This document shows, piece by piece, positions 43,005-51,531 of a stretch of 64,000 nucleotides of DNA. Each line of letters begins with the position of its first letter. Within the stretch, counting starts at the first letter, position 1. The stretch is from Streptomyces phaeofaciens. Lineage in GTDB: Bacteria; Actinomycetota; Actinomycetes; Streptomycetales; Streptomycetaceae. The DNA lies in NCBI RefSeq assembly GCF_014648915.1, contig NZ_BMSA01000004.1, positions 186,001-250,000 on the forward strand, written 5' to 3'. The translations under genes were made by a program, and so were the position numbers. A model generated the notes under the pieces. It was not told the origin of the DNA, ran no database searches, and saw nothing but the letters and a program-made list of their open reading frames with translations.

Positions 43005-43699
43005 GGGGGTTCTCTCCGGGAAGTGCTCGGTGATGGTTGTTCGAGGTGGGCGTCCGGGGCTCGGGCGCCGATGCGCTCGGCCCGGGCGGCGCTGCGGACA
43101 CAGGCGGTGGCAAGGTCACGGTCCACGCCCATCGCGATCAGGGCGGCGGTCGCGGTGCGTGTGCCGTCGTCGGTCCAGGTCCCGGCGTTCACGCACTCCA
43201 GGAGCCCCAGCAGGTGCCCCTCCAGTGCCATGCTCAGCGGGCCCGGCGGAACGTCGGCCTGGAAGACCCCCTGCCGCTGCCCGCGGTCGATGATCGCCTC
43301 CGCCGTACGGCGCGCCGGGGCCAGGACCTCGCCGACCCGCTCGGCCCCGAGATCCTGAGGGGCGAGCCGGAGCAGCATGCGGTAGCGGTCTCCGACGGGC
43401 CAGGCGGCGAGGACGAAACGCGCCAGCGCCGTGACGGCGTCCGACGCGGGATGCTCCGGGACCGCGAGCGCCTGCCGCAGCGCCTGCGCGGCGTCCTCCA
43501 CCAGCCCCGACACGAGCGCGGCCCTGCCGTTGAAGTGGCCGTAGACCGTACGCCGCACCACACCCGCCGCCTCCGCGATGTCACCGAGGCTGCTGTCGGG
43601 GTCACGGCCGAGTTCCCGCCGGGCCGCCTCGAGGATGCGGGCCCGCGTGAGGCGGGTCCGGCCGCGCCCCGGGGCGTCGGCGATGTGCACGTGGATCAT
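42932..43699 (-). CDS. TetR-family regulator
   Basis: The 255-residue protein has a TetR domain: RILEAARRELG, SSLGDIAEAAGVVRRTVYG, HFNGRAALVSGLV. The C-terminal 30 residues (SPSTSRREPPW onward) are an out-of-frame reading of the DUF2993 gene start, so the ancestral stop was probably lost. The ATG at 43699 follows GAGGT; a longer upstream frame is not supported. The target may be its own operon with DUF2993. Confidence 0.85.
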   Translation of the reverse strand: MIHVHIADAPGRGRTRLTRARILEAARRELGRDPDSSLGDIAEAAGVVRRTVYGHFNGRAALVSGLVEDAAQALRQALAVPEHPASDAVTALARFVLAAWPVGDRYRMLLRLAPQDLGAERVGEVLAPARRTAEAIIDRGQRQGVFQADVPPGPLSMALEGHLLGLLECVNAGTWTDDGTRTATAALIAMGVDRDLATACVRSAARAERIGARAPDAHLEQPSPSTSRREPPWTSSSGPMTNASANPATPTPPCT

Positions 43700-44054
43700 G
43701 TCGGGACCTCCGGTCGACGGTGGGAGGGCACCCCGATAGTTGCACATCAACGAGCAATTAACTAATCTGCACGCTGGTGGGTTCCGTCGCCGGGCGAGTG
43801 TTACCACCTGCGCACTACCGTCCGGCCCCCGCGGGCCGGCGCATCACCACAGGAAAATCCCCAGGGCGAACAAACACGTTCGATAAAGCCTTGCAGAGCA
43901 CACCCAATTCATGGATTCCGAAAGGGTCGAACTCACAGTCGACGCAATGCGGTCTTTTGCTCTCGGCCGCCGAGCGGGTCACCATGAACGCGGGGCTCCT
44001 GCGAGTCGCCGTGGCACTGTGGGAGCCCACGCGACCCGCAGGAAGTCCCACCCC
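43700..44054. other. Intergenic region with A/T-rich promoter DNA
   Basis: No gene is supported. A/T-rich DNA at 43735-43775 (GCAATTAACTAATC) probably holds the TetR promoter and operator. The part from 43850 to 44050 holds only short frames. Confidence 0.45.
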
Positions 44055-44495
44055 TCAGAAGGCGTTGACGCTGTCCACGTAGAGGTCCTGGTTCACCGTG
44101 CCGACGTAGATCTCAGCCCTGATCCTCTTCGACGCGCCGATGTTGGAGAAACCCACCGTGCACGTCACCAGTTGCCACTGCGGTCCCACCGTGAACCGCG
44201 CCGGCATTCCCCGCTGCGGCGACGGGCTGAGCTGCCAGAGCGCGAGCGTCCCCTCGACCTGGGTGTTGTTCTTCGCTCGCACCCACGCGAAGCACGAGAC
44301 GCTCGCGACACCGCCGGGCACGTTCACGTCCTGCGCGATCGAACCACTCGGCTCGGTGGTCGAGACGGACAGCACGTTCTCGCCGGACCTGGCACCGACG
44401 CCGCCCAGGATCTTGTACGAGACCGCGTGCTCCACATTCACCCGCGACCAACCGGTGGACCCCTCTTCGAAACTGGGGTTGAGCAAGAACGACAT
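44055..44495 (-). CDS. Small CBM4/9-like beta-sandwich protein
   Basis: The 146-residue protein starts SFLLNPSFEEGSTGWSRVN, the signature opening of carbohydrate-binding or CenC-like modules. A beta-rich sequence follows (VASVSCFAWVRAKNN, WQLVTCTVGFSN, IYVGTVNQDLYVDSVNAF), ending in the usual D-V-F edge. It is a whole gene with one domain, no signal peptide and no enzyme attached. GGGGGGAT precedes the ATG at 44495. It could be exported by another route or bind glycans in the cytoplasm; the function is unknown. Confidence 0.7.
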   Translation of the reverse strand: MSFLLNPSFEEGSTGWSRVNVEHAVSYKILGGVGARSGENVLSVSTTEPSGSIAQDVNVPGGVASVSCFAWVRAKNNTQVEGTLALWQLSPSPQRGMPARFTVGPQWQLVTCTVGFSNIGASKRIRAEIYVGTVNQDLYVDSVNAF

Positions 44496-44689
44496 GCAAT
44501 CCCCCCTGCACCAGATTTCCACGAATCTCGTGGCAGGCCGAGGCTAGTGAGGCCCGACATATCGGTCAACCAGCTATCGGGAAATGTAGCCTTCTCAGGT
44601 TTGTGGAGCTTATTGAGGCAGCCACCGAAAGAAGGCGTCCAGAGAGAATGGTGAGCACCACGTTCGGACGCCGCGGGCTCCCGAAAGGC

Positions 44690-45034
44690 TCAGTCGGTGT
44701 CGCCCGCGCGCAGGAGCAGGTCGAGGAGGCCGGGGAAGCGTGCCTCGAACTCCTCGCGGCGTAGCCGGTTGACCCTTCTGGGGCCTTCGTCGCGCTGTTC
44801 GACCAGGCCGACGCCGCGCAGGACCGAGAAGTGATGGCTGAGGGCGGCCTTGCCGACGGGGACGTCGAAGCTGCCGCAGCTGCGCGTCCAGTCGGCGGAG
44901 TGCGCCAGCTCGCGGATCAGCTGGATACGGACGGGGTCCGCGACCGCGGACAACGCGGCGAGCACGGACACCTCCTCGGGATCCGTGTGCACCGGTGCCG
45001 CACGGTGACCACCGCCGGGCGCCTGGTTCGCCAT
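44690..45034 (-). CDS. ArsR-family transcriptional regulator
   Basis: The 114-residue winged-helix protein has LAALSAVADPVRIQLIRELA, VGKAALSHHFSVLRGVGLVE and RVNRLRREEFEARFPG (first in parts), the ArsR core. No arsenic-type Cys pair is seen in the recognition helix; one Cys lies at SCGSF. GGGAGAGG precedes the ATG. It is divergent from a quinone oxidoreductase gene, with AGTGTTC-type inverted repeats between, so it likely represses that gene in response to a reactive compound. Confidence 0.9.
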   Translation of the reverse strand: MANQAPGGGHRAAPVHTDPEEVSVLAALSAVADPVRIQLIRELAHSADWTRSCGSFDVPVGKAALSHHFSVLRGVGLVEQRDEGPRRVNRLRREEFEARFPGLLDLLLRAGDTD

Positions 45035-45085
45035 GCCTCTCCCGTTCCTCGACGGGACACCACGCACGGTGCCCCAGCCGGTTGC

Positions 45086-45140
45086 CGAGTGTTCGATGGA
45101 TATCTTACAGTCCCAGTGTTCGCTTCCCGTTGAACACTCG
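45086..45140. promoter_or_regulatory. ArsR operator cluster
   Basis: AGTGTTCG occurs at 45088 and 45115 and its inverse CGAACACT-like GAACACTCG at 45132-45140. AGTGTTC-N10-GAACACT (45115-45138) is a near-symmetrical site; the first copy may be a second operator. Confidence 0.65.
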
Positions 45141-45162
45141 TCGAAGGGTGCGGTGATCCGTC

Positions 45163-46149
45163 ATGCGCGCGGTCGAATTCCAGGAGTACGGCGCCCCCGA
45201 GGTGCTGAAGGCCGTCCGGGCCGAGACGCCCGAGCCGGGGCCGGGCCAGGTCACCATCGACGCCGCCTATGTCGGCGTGAACTTCGCCGACCTCAAGGCG
45301 CGTGCCGAGGGATACCGGGTGCAGTCGTTGCCCTTCCGGCCGGGCCTGGAGGTCTCCGGGCGGATCCGGGCCGTCGGCGACGGTGTCACGGGGCTGGCCC
45401 CGGGGCAGGAGGTCGCCGCGCTCGTCGACGGCGGCGCCTACGCGGAGGTCGTCGTCGCCGACACCACCACCGTCTTCCCGCTCCCCCGGGGCATCGACCT
45501 GCGCACCGCCGCGACCCTGCCCACCGTGCTGCCGACCGCGCACGCCCTGCTCCACGAGGTCGGACGGCTGCGCGCCGGGGAGACCGTGCTGGTGCACGGC
45601 GCTGCGGGCGGCATCGGCACGGTGGCCGGGCAGCTGGCCAGGGCGGCGGGCGCCGGCGCGGTCTACGGCGTCGCGTCCTCCCCGGCCAAGGCCGATCACG
45701 CCCTCAAGCACGGCTACGACGAGGTGTTCACCGCCGGCACCTTCGCCGACGACGTCCGCCGCGCGACCGGCGGCAGGGGCGTCGACCTGGTTCTCGACCC
45801 GGTGGGCGGCGACACGCTGCGCCGGGGCCTCGACGCGCTGGCCGTCTTCGGGCGCCTGGTGTCCTTCGGCAACGCGAGCGGGGCCGGGCCGTGGCAGGTC
45901 GGGCAGCCCGAGCTCTACCCGCAGGGCCGCTCGGTCGCCGGCTTCTCCGTTCTCGCGCTCGCGCAGACGGCGCCCGAGGCCCTGCGTTCGCTCGCCGAGC
46001 GCGCCTTCGCCAAGGTCACCGACGGCACCGTGAGTCTCCCGGTCACCGCCGAGTTCCCGCTGGCGGAGGCCGCCGAGGCACACCGGCTGATGGGCGGACG
46101 CGCCTCGACGGGCAAGCTGCTGTTGCGGGTGGCCGACCGGGAGGACTGA
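45163..46149 (+). CDS. Zinc-free quinone oxidoreductase (MDR family)
   Basis: The 328-residue medium-chain dehydrogenase/reductase has VGVNFADLKARAEGYR, FRPGLEVSGRI, VLVHGAAGGIGTVAGQLARA (NADPH-binding GxxGxxG) and a STGKLLLRV C-terminus. The zinc-binding Cys/His set of alcohol dehydrogenases is absent, as in quinone reductases. It reduces quinones or enones. The divergent ArsR gene and operator repeats suggest induction by an electrophile. Confidence 0.9.
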   Translation: MRAVEFQEYGAPEVLKAVRAETPEPGPGQVTIDAAYVGVNFADLKARAEGYRVQSLPFRPGLEVSGRIRAVGDGVTGLAPGQEVAALVDGGAYAEVVVADTTTVFPLPRGIDLRTAATLPTVLPTAHALLHEVGRLRAGETVLVHGAAGGIGTVAGQLARAAGAGAVYGVASSPAKADHALKHGYDEVFTAGTFADDVRRATGGRGVDLVLDPVGGDTLRRGLDALAVFGRLVSFGNASGAGPWQVGQPELYPQGRSVAGFSVLALAQTAPEALRSLAERAFAKVTDGTVSLPVTAEFPLAEAAEAHRLMGGRASTGKLLLRVADRED

Positions 46150-46160
46150 GTCCGCCCTGC

Positions 46161-46227
46161 CGCCCCCCTCACGGGGTCCGCGTGGTCGCCCCCCTCACGG
46201 GGTCCGCGTGCTCGCCACCCTCACGGG
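46161..46227. repeat. 26-bp tandem repeat at the aldolase 3' end
   Basis: Two copies of a 26-bp unit (46161-46186 and 46187-46212) starting CGCCCCCCTCACGGGGTCC differ only at one of the last bases. A partial third copy contains the TGA stop of the minus-strand aldolase gene. Each full copy includes a CCCC-TCAC-GGGG-like hairpin, which could terminate the two convergent genes. Confidence 0.85.
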
Positions 46228-47309
46228 CCCGGTGTCGCGCCCACCGGGGCCGGACGGTCGGCGTGCCGGCCGACGGCCTCCAGGAGCTGGTCGACGTCCT
46301 GCGGCGTGGTGGCGAACGAGGTGACGAAGCGGACCACACCGGGCTCCCAGCGGTCGTGGTAGAAGGCGTAGCCGTCGGCCAGCAGCCCCTGGACGACCTG
46401 TCGCGGCAGCCGGCAGAAGACGATGTTGGCATCGGCGGCGCCGAGCAGACCGACCCCCGGTACGGCCGTCAGCCCTTCCTGGAGCCGGGCCGCCATGGCA
46501 TTGGCGTGGGCCGCGTTGCGCAGCCACAGGTCGTCGGTGAGATAGGCGTCCAGCTGGGCGGCGTGGAAGCGCATCTTGGAGGCGAGCTGGCCGGCACGCT
46601 TGGCGCGGAAGGCCAGCTCGGCGGTGCGGGAGCGGTCGAAGACGACGATCGCGTCGGCGGTCATCGTGCCGTTCTTGGTGGCCCCGAAGGACAGCAGGTC
46701 GACGCCGGCCCGCCAGGTCAGGTCGGCGGGGGTGCAGCCGAGGGCGGCGACGGCTCCGGCGAACCGCGCACCGTCCATGTGCAGGCGCAGACCCGCCTCC
46801 TCGGTGATCGAGCCGAGGGTGCGGATCTCGTCGAGCGTGTACACGGCTCCGGTCTCGGTGGCCTGGGTGATCCCGACCACGGAGGGCTCCACGCTGTGCA
46901 CGTCGCCGGCCTTGTGCCGTGCGGCGGCGCGCAGCTCCTGCGGGTCGATCTTGGCGTCGTCGCCACCGAGCGGGATCAGTTTCGCGCCCGCCGTGTAGAA
47001 CTCGGGCGCCCCGCACTCGTCGTTGTTGATGTGGCTGTCGCGGTGGCACAGCACGCTGCCCCAGGGCGGGGTCAGCGCGGCGAGGCTCAGGGCGTTCGCG
47101 GCGGAGCCGGTGGAGACGAGCAGGACGTCGACGTCGCGTTCGAATATCTCGCCCAGTCGGCGCCGGACCGAGGCCGTCGTGTCGTCCGCGCCGTAGGGCA
47201 GCGCCTGGCCGGCGGCCGCCCGGGTCATGGCTTCGAGGATCTCCGGAGAGGTGCCGGCGGTGTTGTCGCTGCTGAAGACGCGGGAGGCAGGGGTGGTGAT
47301 GCCGCTCAT
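46221..47309 (-). CDS. Low-specificity threonine aldolase-type PLP enzyme
   Basis: The 362-residue fold-type I PLP enzyme has STGSAANALSLAAL, HRDSHINNDECGAPEF, LHMDGARFAGAVAALG and the PLP lysine in SFGATKNGT (K212). These fit the beta-eliminating lyase/threonine aldolase family, which splits beta-hydroxy amino acids such as threonine into glycine and an aldehyde. The ATG overlaps the stop of the TetR gene upstream (ATGA), so the two form an operon. The 3' end carries a tandem repeat. Confidence 0.9.
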   Translation of the reverse strand: MSGITTPASRVFSSDNTAGTSPEILEAMTRAAAGQALPYGADDTTASVRRRLGEIFERDVDVLLVSTGSAANALSLAALTPPWGSVLCHRDSHINNDECGAPEFYTAGAKLIPLGGDDAKIDPQELRAAARHKAGDVHSVEPSVVGITQATETGAVYTLDEIRTLGSITEEAGLRLHMDGARFAGAVAALGCTPADLTWRAGVDLLSFGATKNGTMTADAIVVFDRSRTAELAFRAKRAGQLASKMRFHAAQLDAYLTDDLWLRNAAHANAMAARLQEGLTAVPGVGLLGAADANIVFCRLPRQVVQGLLADGYAFYHDRWEPGVVRFVTSFATTPQDVDQLLEAVGRHADRPAPVGATPGP

Positions 47310-47977
47310 GGTCGGGTTCCTTGCTGGTGGTCGGCGGACCGGGCCGGGTCCGCCGCGCGGATGAGCTGGCGCAGGGCGCCGTGGTAGACGTCGTGGTCGG
47401 TCAGGGCGGGCACGATCGCGGCCAGGCTGCCGGTGAGTGCCGGGAACTCCTCCGGGTCGAGTGCGGCCAGCGCGGTCCGGGCGGCCGCCTGGGCGGCCTT
47501 GGGGTCGCGGTGGTCGACGAAGCCGGCGCTGCCGAGGGTGAGCAGGTACATCCGCCGGTATGTGGTGATCGCCTCGTGCGGGGTCATCCCGGCGGCGAGG
47601 CTGTCGGCGACCTGGGGCTCGACCAGGCGGGCCAGCAGGTGCGGGCCGAGCCACGGCCGTGTGCCGCGCAGGGCGAGCAGGCCCGGGTGAGCCGCCAGCA
47701 GCCGGTACAGCGCGGTGAACCGGGTCTCGGTCGCGGTCGCCCAGTCGGTGTCCGGCTCGACCTCGGGCAGCCGGGCGGCCACGTGGTCGAGGCACAGGTC
47801 CAGCAGTCCGGCCAGGTCGGTGCAGCGCCGCTGGAGCGAGGCGAGGGAGATCTCCAGCCGGGTGGCCAGCGCCCGGAAGGTCAGCGCCTCGGGGCCGCCC
47901 TCGTCGACCAGGAGGAGGGCGGTCGCGGCGATCCGGTCCGGAGTCGCGCGGTCCAGCGAAGGGGAGTGGCGAGGCAT
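47306..47977 (-). CDS. TetR-family regulator upstream of the aldolase
   Basis: The 223-residue protein has a TetR-like N-terminus (RIAATALLLVDEGGPEALT, FRALATRLEISLASLQRR) and a helical C-terminal domain. The recognition helix is less standard (ISLASLQRRC), but position and length fit. No ribosome site precedes the ATG; TACACT 7 nt upstream (minus strand) may be the -10 of a leaderless transcript. GTACGGTAC next to it could be the operator. Confidence 0.82.
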   Translation of the reverse strand: MPRHSPSLDRATPDRIAATALLLVDEGGPEALTFRALATRLEISLASLQRRCTDLAGLLDLCLDHVAARLPEVEPDTDWATATETRFTALYRLLAAHPGLLALRGTRPWLGPHLLARLVEPQVADSLAAGMTPHEAITTYRRMYLLTLGSAGFVDHRDPKAAQAAARTALAALDPEEFPALTGSLAAIVPALTDHDVYHGALRQLIRAADPARSADHQQGTRP

Positions 47978-48054
47978 GCGAGTCAGTGTACGGTACGGCG
48001 TATCTAAAAACTCCTGTCTAAGGTGGAGAGAGCACCGTGTGCCCGGGAGTTCCC

Positions 48055-49206
48055 ATGACCAAGATCCGTCGGAAGCGCCCGGCCGAGACCCTCGGCACCA
48101 TCGAAGCCCTCGACGCCATCGAGCCCCCGAGCAACGCGGAGACGGTCGTCGGCGTGCTCACGGTGACGGTCCTGGTGGAGGTCCTCGGCGTCCTGTCCGG
48201 ATCCGAGGTGTGGCTCCTCGGACTGCTGGTCTTCCTGCCGGGGACGGCGTCGGCGCTGTGCACGCTCCAGCAGACGAAGTTCGTGGCCGCGTGGACCACC
48301 CTCTTCGTCACCGTCACCGTGCTGGTGCGGGCCGGCCACGGGGACGGGGACGGGAGCGGATGGCTCGACCGGGCGCTTCTGGTGCTGCTCACCCTCGCCC
48401 TGGGGGCCGCCTCCGTCTACGCCTGTCACCGGCGCATCGCGCGCGAGCACGAGATGCTGCGGCTGCGCTCCACCGCCGCCGCGATGCAGCGGCACATCCT
48501 GCACCCCCTTCCCCTGCTCACCGACGACGTCCTGGTCAACGGCGTCTACGAGCCCGTCCAGGAGGACCGGCTCGTCGGCGGTGACATCTACGACGTCGTG
48601 GCCTCACCCTGGGGGACCCGGGTGCTGATCGGAGACGTCCAGGGCAAGGGCCTGGCCGCCGTGGGCGCCGCGTTCGCCGTCATCGGCGCCTTCCGCGAGG
48701 CGGCCCACCGCGAGCCCACCCTCACCGCGCTCGTCGACGCCCTCGACTCCGCCGTCGTACGCCACAACTCCTACGCCGAACAGACCGGCGACGACGAACG
48801 GTTCGTCACCGCCCTCGTGGTCGGAGTCGACGCGGGCGCGGAGGCGCAGCTCGTCAACTGCGGTCACGTTCCGCCCACGTTGATGCACGACGGCGCCGTC
48901 ACCACTCCGGCGCTGGACTCCGGCGTGCCGCTCGGACTCGCGGAACTGGCCGTCGAACCGACGACCGTCGACTGGTTCGCCTTCCCGGCCGGTTCCACGC
49001 TGGTGCTGACCACGGACGGCCTCACCGAGACCCGCGCCGACGACGGCACCTTCTACCCGGTCGACGAGCGCCTGATGGAGCACCTCGACCTCTCCCCCGC
49101 CGACCTGCCCCGGGCACTGCACGAGGACGCCCGCGCGTTCGCCGGCGACGGCCGCCGGCACGACGACGTGGCCGTCCTGACCGTCCGCCGGTCACCGCGC
49201 CACTGA
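48055..49206 (+). CDS. Membrane-anchored PP2C/SpoIIE phosphatase
   Basis: The 383-residue protein has three or four transmembrane segments in the first 130 residues (VVGVLTVTVLVEVLGVLSG, WLLGLLVFLPGTASAL, LLVLLTLALGAASVY). A cytoplasmic SpoIIE domain follows with VGGDIYDVVAS, IGDVQGKGLAAVGA, NCGHVPPTLM, VLTTDGLTETR and HDDVAVLTV. All metal-binding aspartates are visible. Such proteins control sigma factors or antagonists from the membrane. GGGAG precedes the ATG. It is divergent from the TetR gene across only 77 bp. Confidence 0.9.
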   Translation: MTKIRRKRPAETLGTIEALDAIEPPSNAETVVGVLTVTVLVEVLGVLSGSEVWLLGLLVFLPGTASALCTLQQTKFVAAWTTLFVTVTVLVRAGHGDGDGSGWLDRALLVLLTLALGAASVYACHRRIAREHEMLRLRSTAAAMQRHILHPLPLLTDDVLVNGVYEPVQEDRLVGGDIYDVVASPWGTRVLIGDVQGKGLAAVGAAFAVIGAFREAAHREPTLTALVDALDSAVVRHNSYAEQTGDDERFVTALVVGVDAGAEAQLVNCGHVPPTLMHDGAVTTPALDSGVPLGLAELAVEPTTVDWFAFPAGSTLVLTTDGLTETRADDGTFYPVDERLMEHLDLSPADLPRALHEDARAFAGDGRRHDDVAVLTVRRSPRH

Positions 49207-49218
49207 CCACGGCCACCG

Positions 49219-49251
49219 ACCACAGCCACAGCCACAGCCACAGCCACAGCG
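49219..49251. repeat. Hexanucleotide microsatellite (CAGCCA)n
   Basis: About five contiguous copies of CACAGC lie between the phosphatase and DUF4157 genes, outside both coding regions. Confidence 0.8.
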
Positions 49252-49287
49252 GACGTTCGGAGTGCGGCAGGCCGCCCGCGATCCGGC

Positions 49288-51312
49288 TCAGTTGTAGCCG
49301 TACCCCGCCCCCGCGTACGCCGCCTGCGGCGCCTGCTGCTGGGTCTGGAGGGCGGTCGTGACCTCGCGGAGCTTGGCGCGCACGAGATGGTTCAGGTAGG
49401 TGAACTCCAGTTCCGTGATGGTGCCGCGCCTGCCGTCCATGATCTGCCGGTGCACCGGGTGCGGCTGAGGCGCGTTCAGCTGACCGCGAGGGACGAGCGA
49501 GATGTCGTAGCTGATGAACTCCGCGACGTTGTCGGGGCTGTTGGGTACACGGGCGTGGACCTCGGGGGTGCTGTCGAGCAGCACGTCGACCCGGAGCTGG
49601 ATCGAGTGCCCCAGGGCCGCCAGCTGTCCGACGAACGGGCGCAGCGCGGTCTCCATCGCGAGCTGCTCGGTGTTGACCGCGTTGGTCCCGATCACCAGGT
49701 TGGCCGGCAGGTCCGGGCCGCCGTCGCCGTCGCCGACGAGGTGGCACCACTCGTGCGAGGCGAGCCGCTCACCGGTGGAGCCCTTGCGCCCCTCGTCGCC
49801 CATCAGCTCGTGGGCCTGCTTGCGGCCCATGGCGCGCGACGGGTCGCGGCCGGCGGTGCGGCGGTCCACCTGGGGCGGCGAGGAGAGCGCCATGTACCCC
49901 TGATGTTCGAGCCCGCTCACGGCGGCGCCCGCGGCAACGGTGTTGTCGAAGGTGGTGGCGCTGCGGTACCTGCGCTCGTTCTTCGCCGTTCCGTCGGCGT
50001 GCTGGAAGTGGGGGTCGACGCCGGTCGAGGAGACGTAGAAGACGAAGGGCTGGCCGGGGTCGGTCGGCAGGGCGGTGAAGGCGGCCATGTCGTGCGCGGT
50101 GAACCGGCTGCTCGCGTCCAGTCCGAGCTGCTGGGCCATCGCCTCGGCTCGGGCCGCCTCCTGGAAGTCGGCCAGATTCCAGTGGGCCGGATTGGGCGAC
50201 CAGCGCTCCGCGAAGCGGTAGGTGCGGCCCGCCGACGCACCGCTCTGCCGCATCTTCAGTGTCCGCCGCACGACACGGAACGGCTGGCTCGCGTCGATGA
50301 GGGTGGTGCCCGCGTTGGCGGGGGCGTTGACCATCTCGACGCGGTAGATGAAGTGTCCGGACTGGTACTTCAGCGGCCAGGAGGGGCGGGGACCGGGGTT
50401 GCGGTGCGGGATGGCCGGCAGCGGCGGGTCGTCCATCTGCAGGAGGTCCACGGCGCCCGGAAACGGTGTCGCCCACGCATGCGTGGGCAGCGCGGGCAGG
50501 CTGCCGTCGGGGCCGAAGGCCTCCGCCGGGACGTACAGGGCGGGCAGGAACTCCATCTCGTCGCGCTGCTGGCGGGCCAGCTGGGCGTTGCTCACCGGTG
50601 CCTGGCCGTTCCACATGCGCTGCGCCGTGCCGGTGCCGTCCGTCGGCGTGCGGTCGTGCTCCCGCGCGCCCTCCGGTGCGGACACGGCCTGCCCCGCCGG
50701 GAGGCTCAGCGCGCGTGCGGCGTTGGCCTCGGCCTCCCGCTCGAAGCGGTCGGACGGGTCGGAGACGTTGAGTCCGTCCCCGTGGTCGGTTCCGGTGACC
50801 GGGCCCCGACGCTGCTGGATGACGTGGGTGAGCTCGTGGGCGAGGGTGTGCCGGTCCGTGCCCCCCGCGCCGAGCACGATGTGGCTGCCGGAGGTGTAGG
50901 CCCGGGCGCCGATCTCGGCGGCCGACCGCTGGGCGACGGAGCCGGTGTGCAGGCGCACGTCGGAGAAGTCGGCCCCGAGGCGTGCCTCCATGTCGGCACG
51001 GGTCCCGGCGTCCAGGGGCTGTCCCGCCCCCTTGAGCACCTGGTGCACGCTGGAGCGCTGGACGGTCGCCCGCGCCGGCTCGGTCCGCGCCGCCGGAGGC
51101 TCGGTGGCCGGCCGCGCCGCAGGCTGGTTCCGCTCGTCCCGCAGCGCCCGTGCCGTCGCGGCGTTGCCCGCCGACCGCTGCAACGCCAGCGCCTGCCCGG
51201 ACGACATGCCGCCGAGCCGGCCCGGCACCACCGTCGACGGGCCTCCGCGGCCGGCCGGCCGGTCACGGTCCTGTCCCCGCTCGCCGCCGGATGTCTGTCG
51301 CTGTGCGCGCAC
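49288..51312 (-). CDS. DUF4157 protein with putative His-Me-finger nuclease C-terminus
   Basis: The 674-residue protein starts at GTG, preceded by GAGGGGAAGAGGGGG. Residues 35-60 hold SSGQALALQRSAGNAA, a motif common before DUF4157. The DUF4157 domain (about 90-175) has MEARLGADFSDVRLHTGS and the zinc-protease-like HELTH at 159-163. DUF4157 is a known marker of cargo or toxins of extracellular contractile injection systems. The middle region is unassigned. The C-terminal part (about 515-560) has SHEWCHLVGDGDGG, NLVIGTNAVNTEQ and METALRPF, resembling His-Me-finger (HNH/NUC) nucleases; H520, H524 and the Asn residues are candidates. No injection-system genes are in the window. It is divergent from an RNA-repair operon. 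Confidence 0.75.
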   Translation of the reverse strand: MRAQRQTSGGERGQDRDRPAGRGGPSTVVPGRLGGMSSGQALALQRSAGNAATARALRDERNQPAARPATEPPAARTEPARATVQRSSVHQVLKGAGQPLDAGTRADMEARLGADFSDVRLHTGSVAQRSAAEIGARAYTSGSHIVLGAGGTDRHTLAHELTHVIQQRRGPVTGTDHGDGLNVSDPSDRFEREAEANAARALSLPAGQAVSAPEGAREHDRTPTDGTGTAQRMWNGQAPVSNAQLARQQRDEMEFLPALYVPAEAFGPDGSLPALPTHAWATPFPGAVDLLQMDDPPLPAIPHRNPGPRPSWPLKYQSGHFIYRVEMVNAPANAGTTLIDASQPFRVVRRTLKMRQSGASAGRTYRFAERWSPNPAHWNLADFQEAARAEAMAQQLGLDASSRFTAHDMAAFTALPTDPGQPFVFYVSSTGVDPHFQHADGTAKNERRYRSATTFDNTVAAGAAVSGLEHQGYMALSSPPQVDRRTAGRDPSRAMGRKQAHELMGDEGRKGSTGERLASHEWCHLVGDGDGGPDLPANLVIGTNAVNTEQLAMETALRPFVGQLAALGHSIQLRVDVLLDSTPEVHARVPNSPDNVAEFISYDISLVPRGQLNAPQPHPVHRQIMDGRRGTITELEFTYLNHLVRAKLREVTTALQTQQQAPQAAYAGAGYGYN

Positions 51313-51518
51313 GGCCCCCTCTTCCCCTCGTCGGACGACCCACGGAACGATGAACGCTCCAGCGTGCCGCACCCCGCCCCGCCCGCCCATGCCCTCAGGG
51401 ACACACTTTCGGGCACACCTCGCACCCGAGGGCCCTGTTCCATTTCCCGGCACGCGCGGGCCGGCCGCCGCCGGACCGCCCGCCGATAATCCGCTGGAGG
51501 GGCCGTTTCCCGCGCTCC

Positions 51519-51524
51519 TATAGT
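51519..51524 (+). promoter_or_regulatory. -10 box of a leaderless RNA-repair transcript
   Basis: TATAGT ends 7 nt before the ATG at 51532. No ribosome site is present, so transcription probably starts at or next to the A of the start codon. No clear -35 is seen. Confidence 0.5.
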
Positions 51525-51531
51525 GGCCCGC

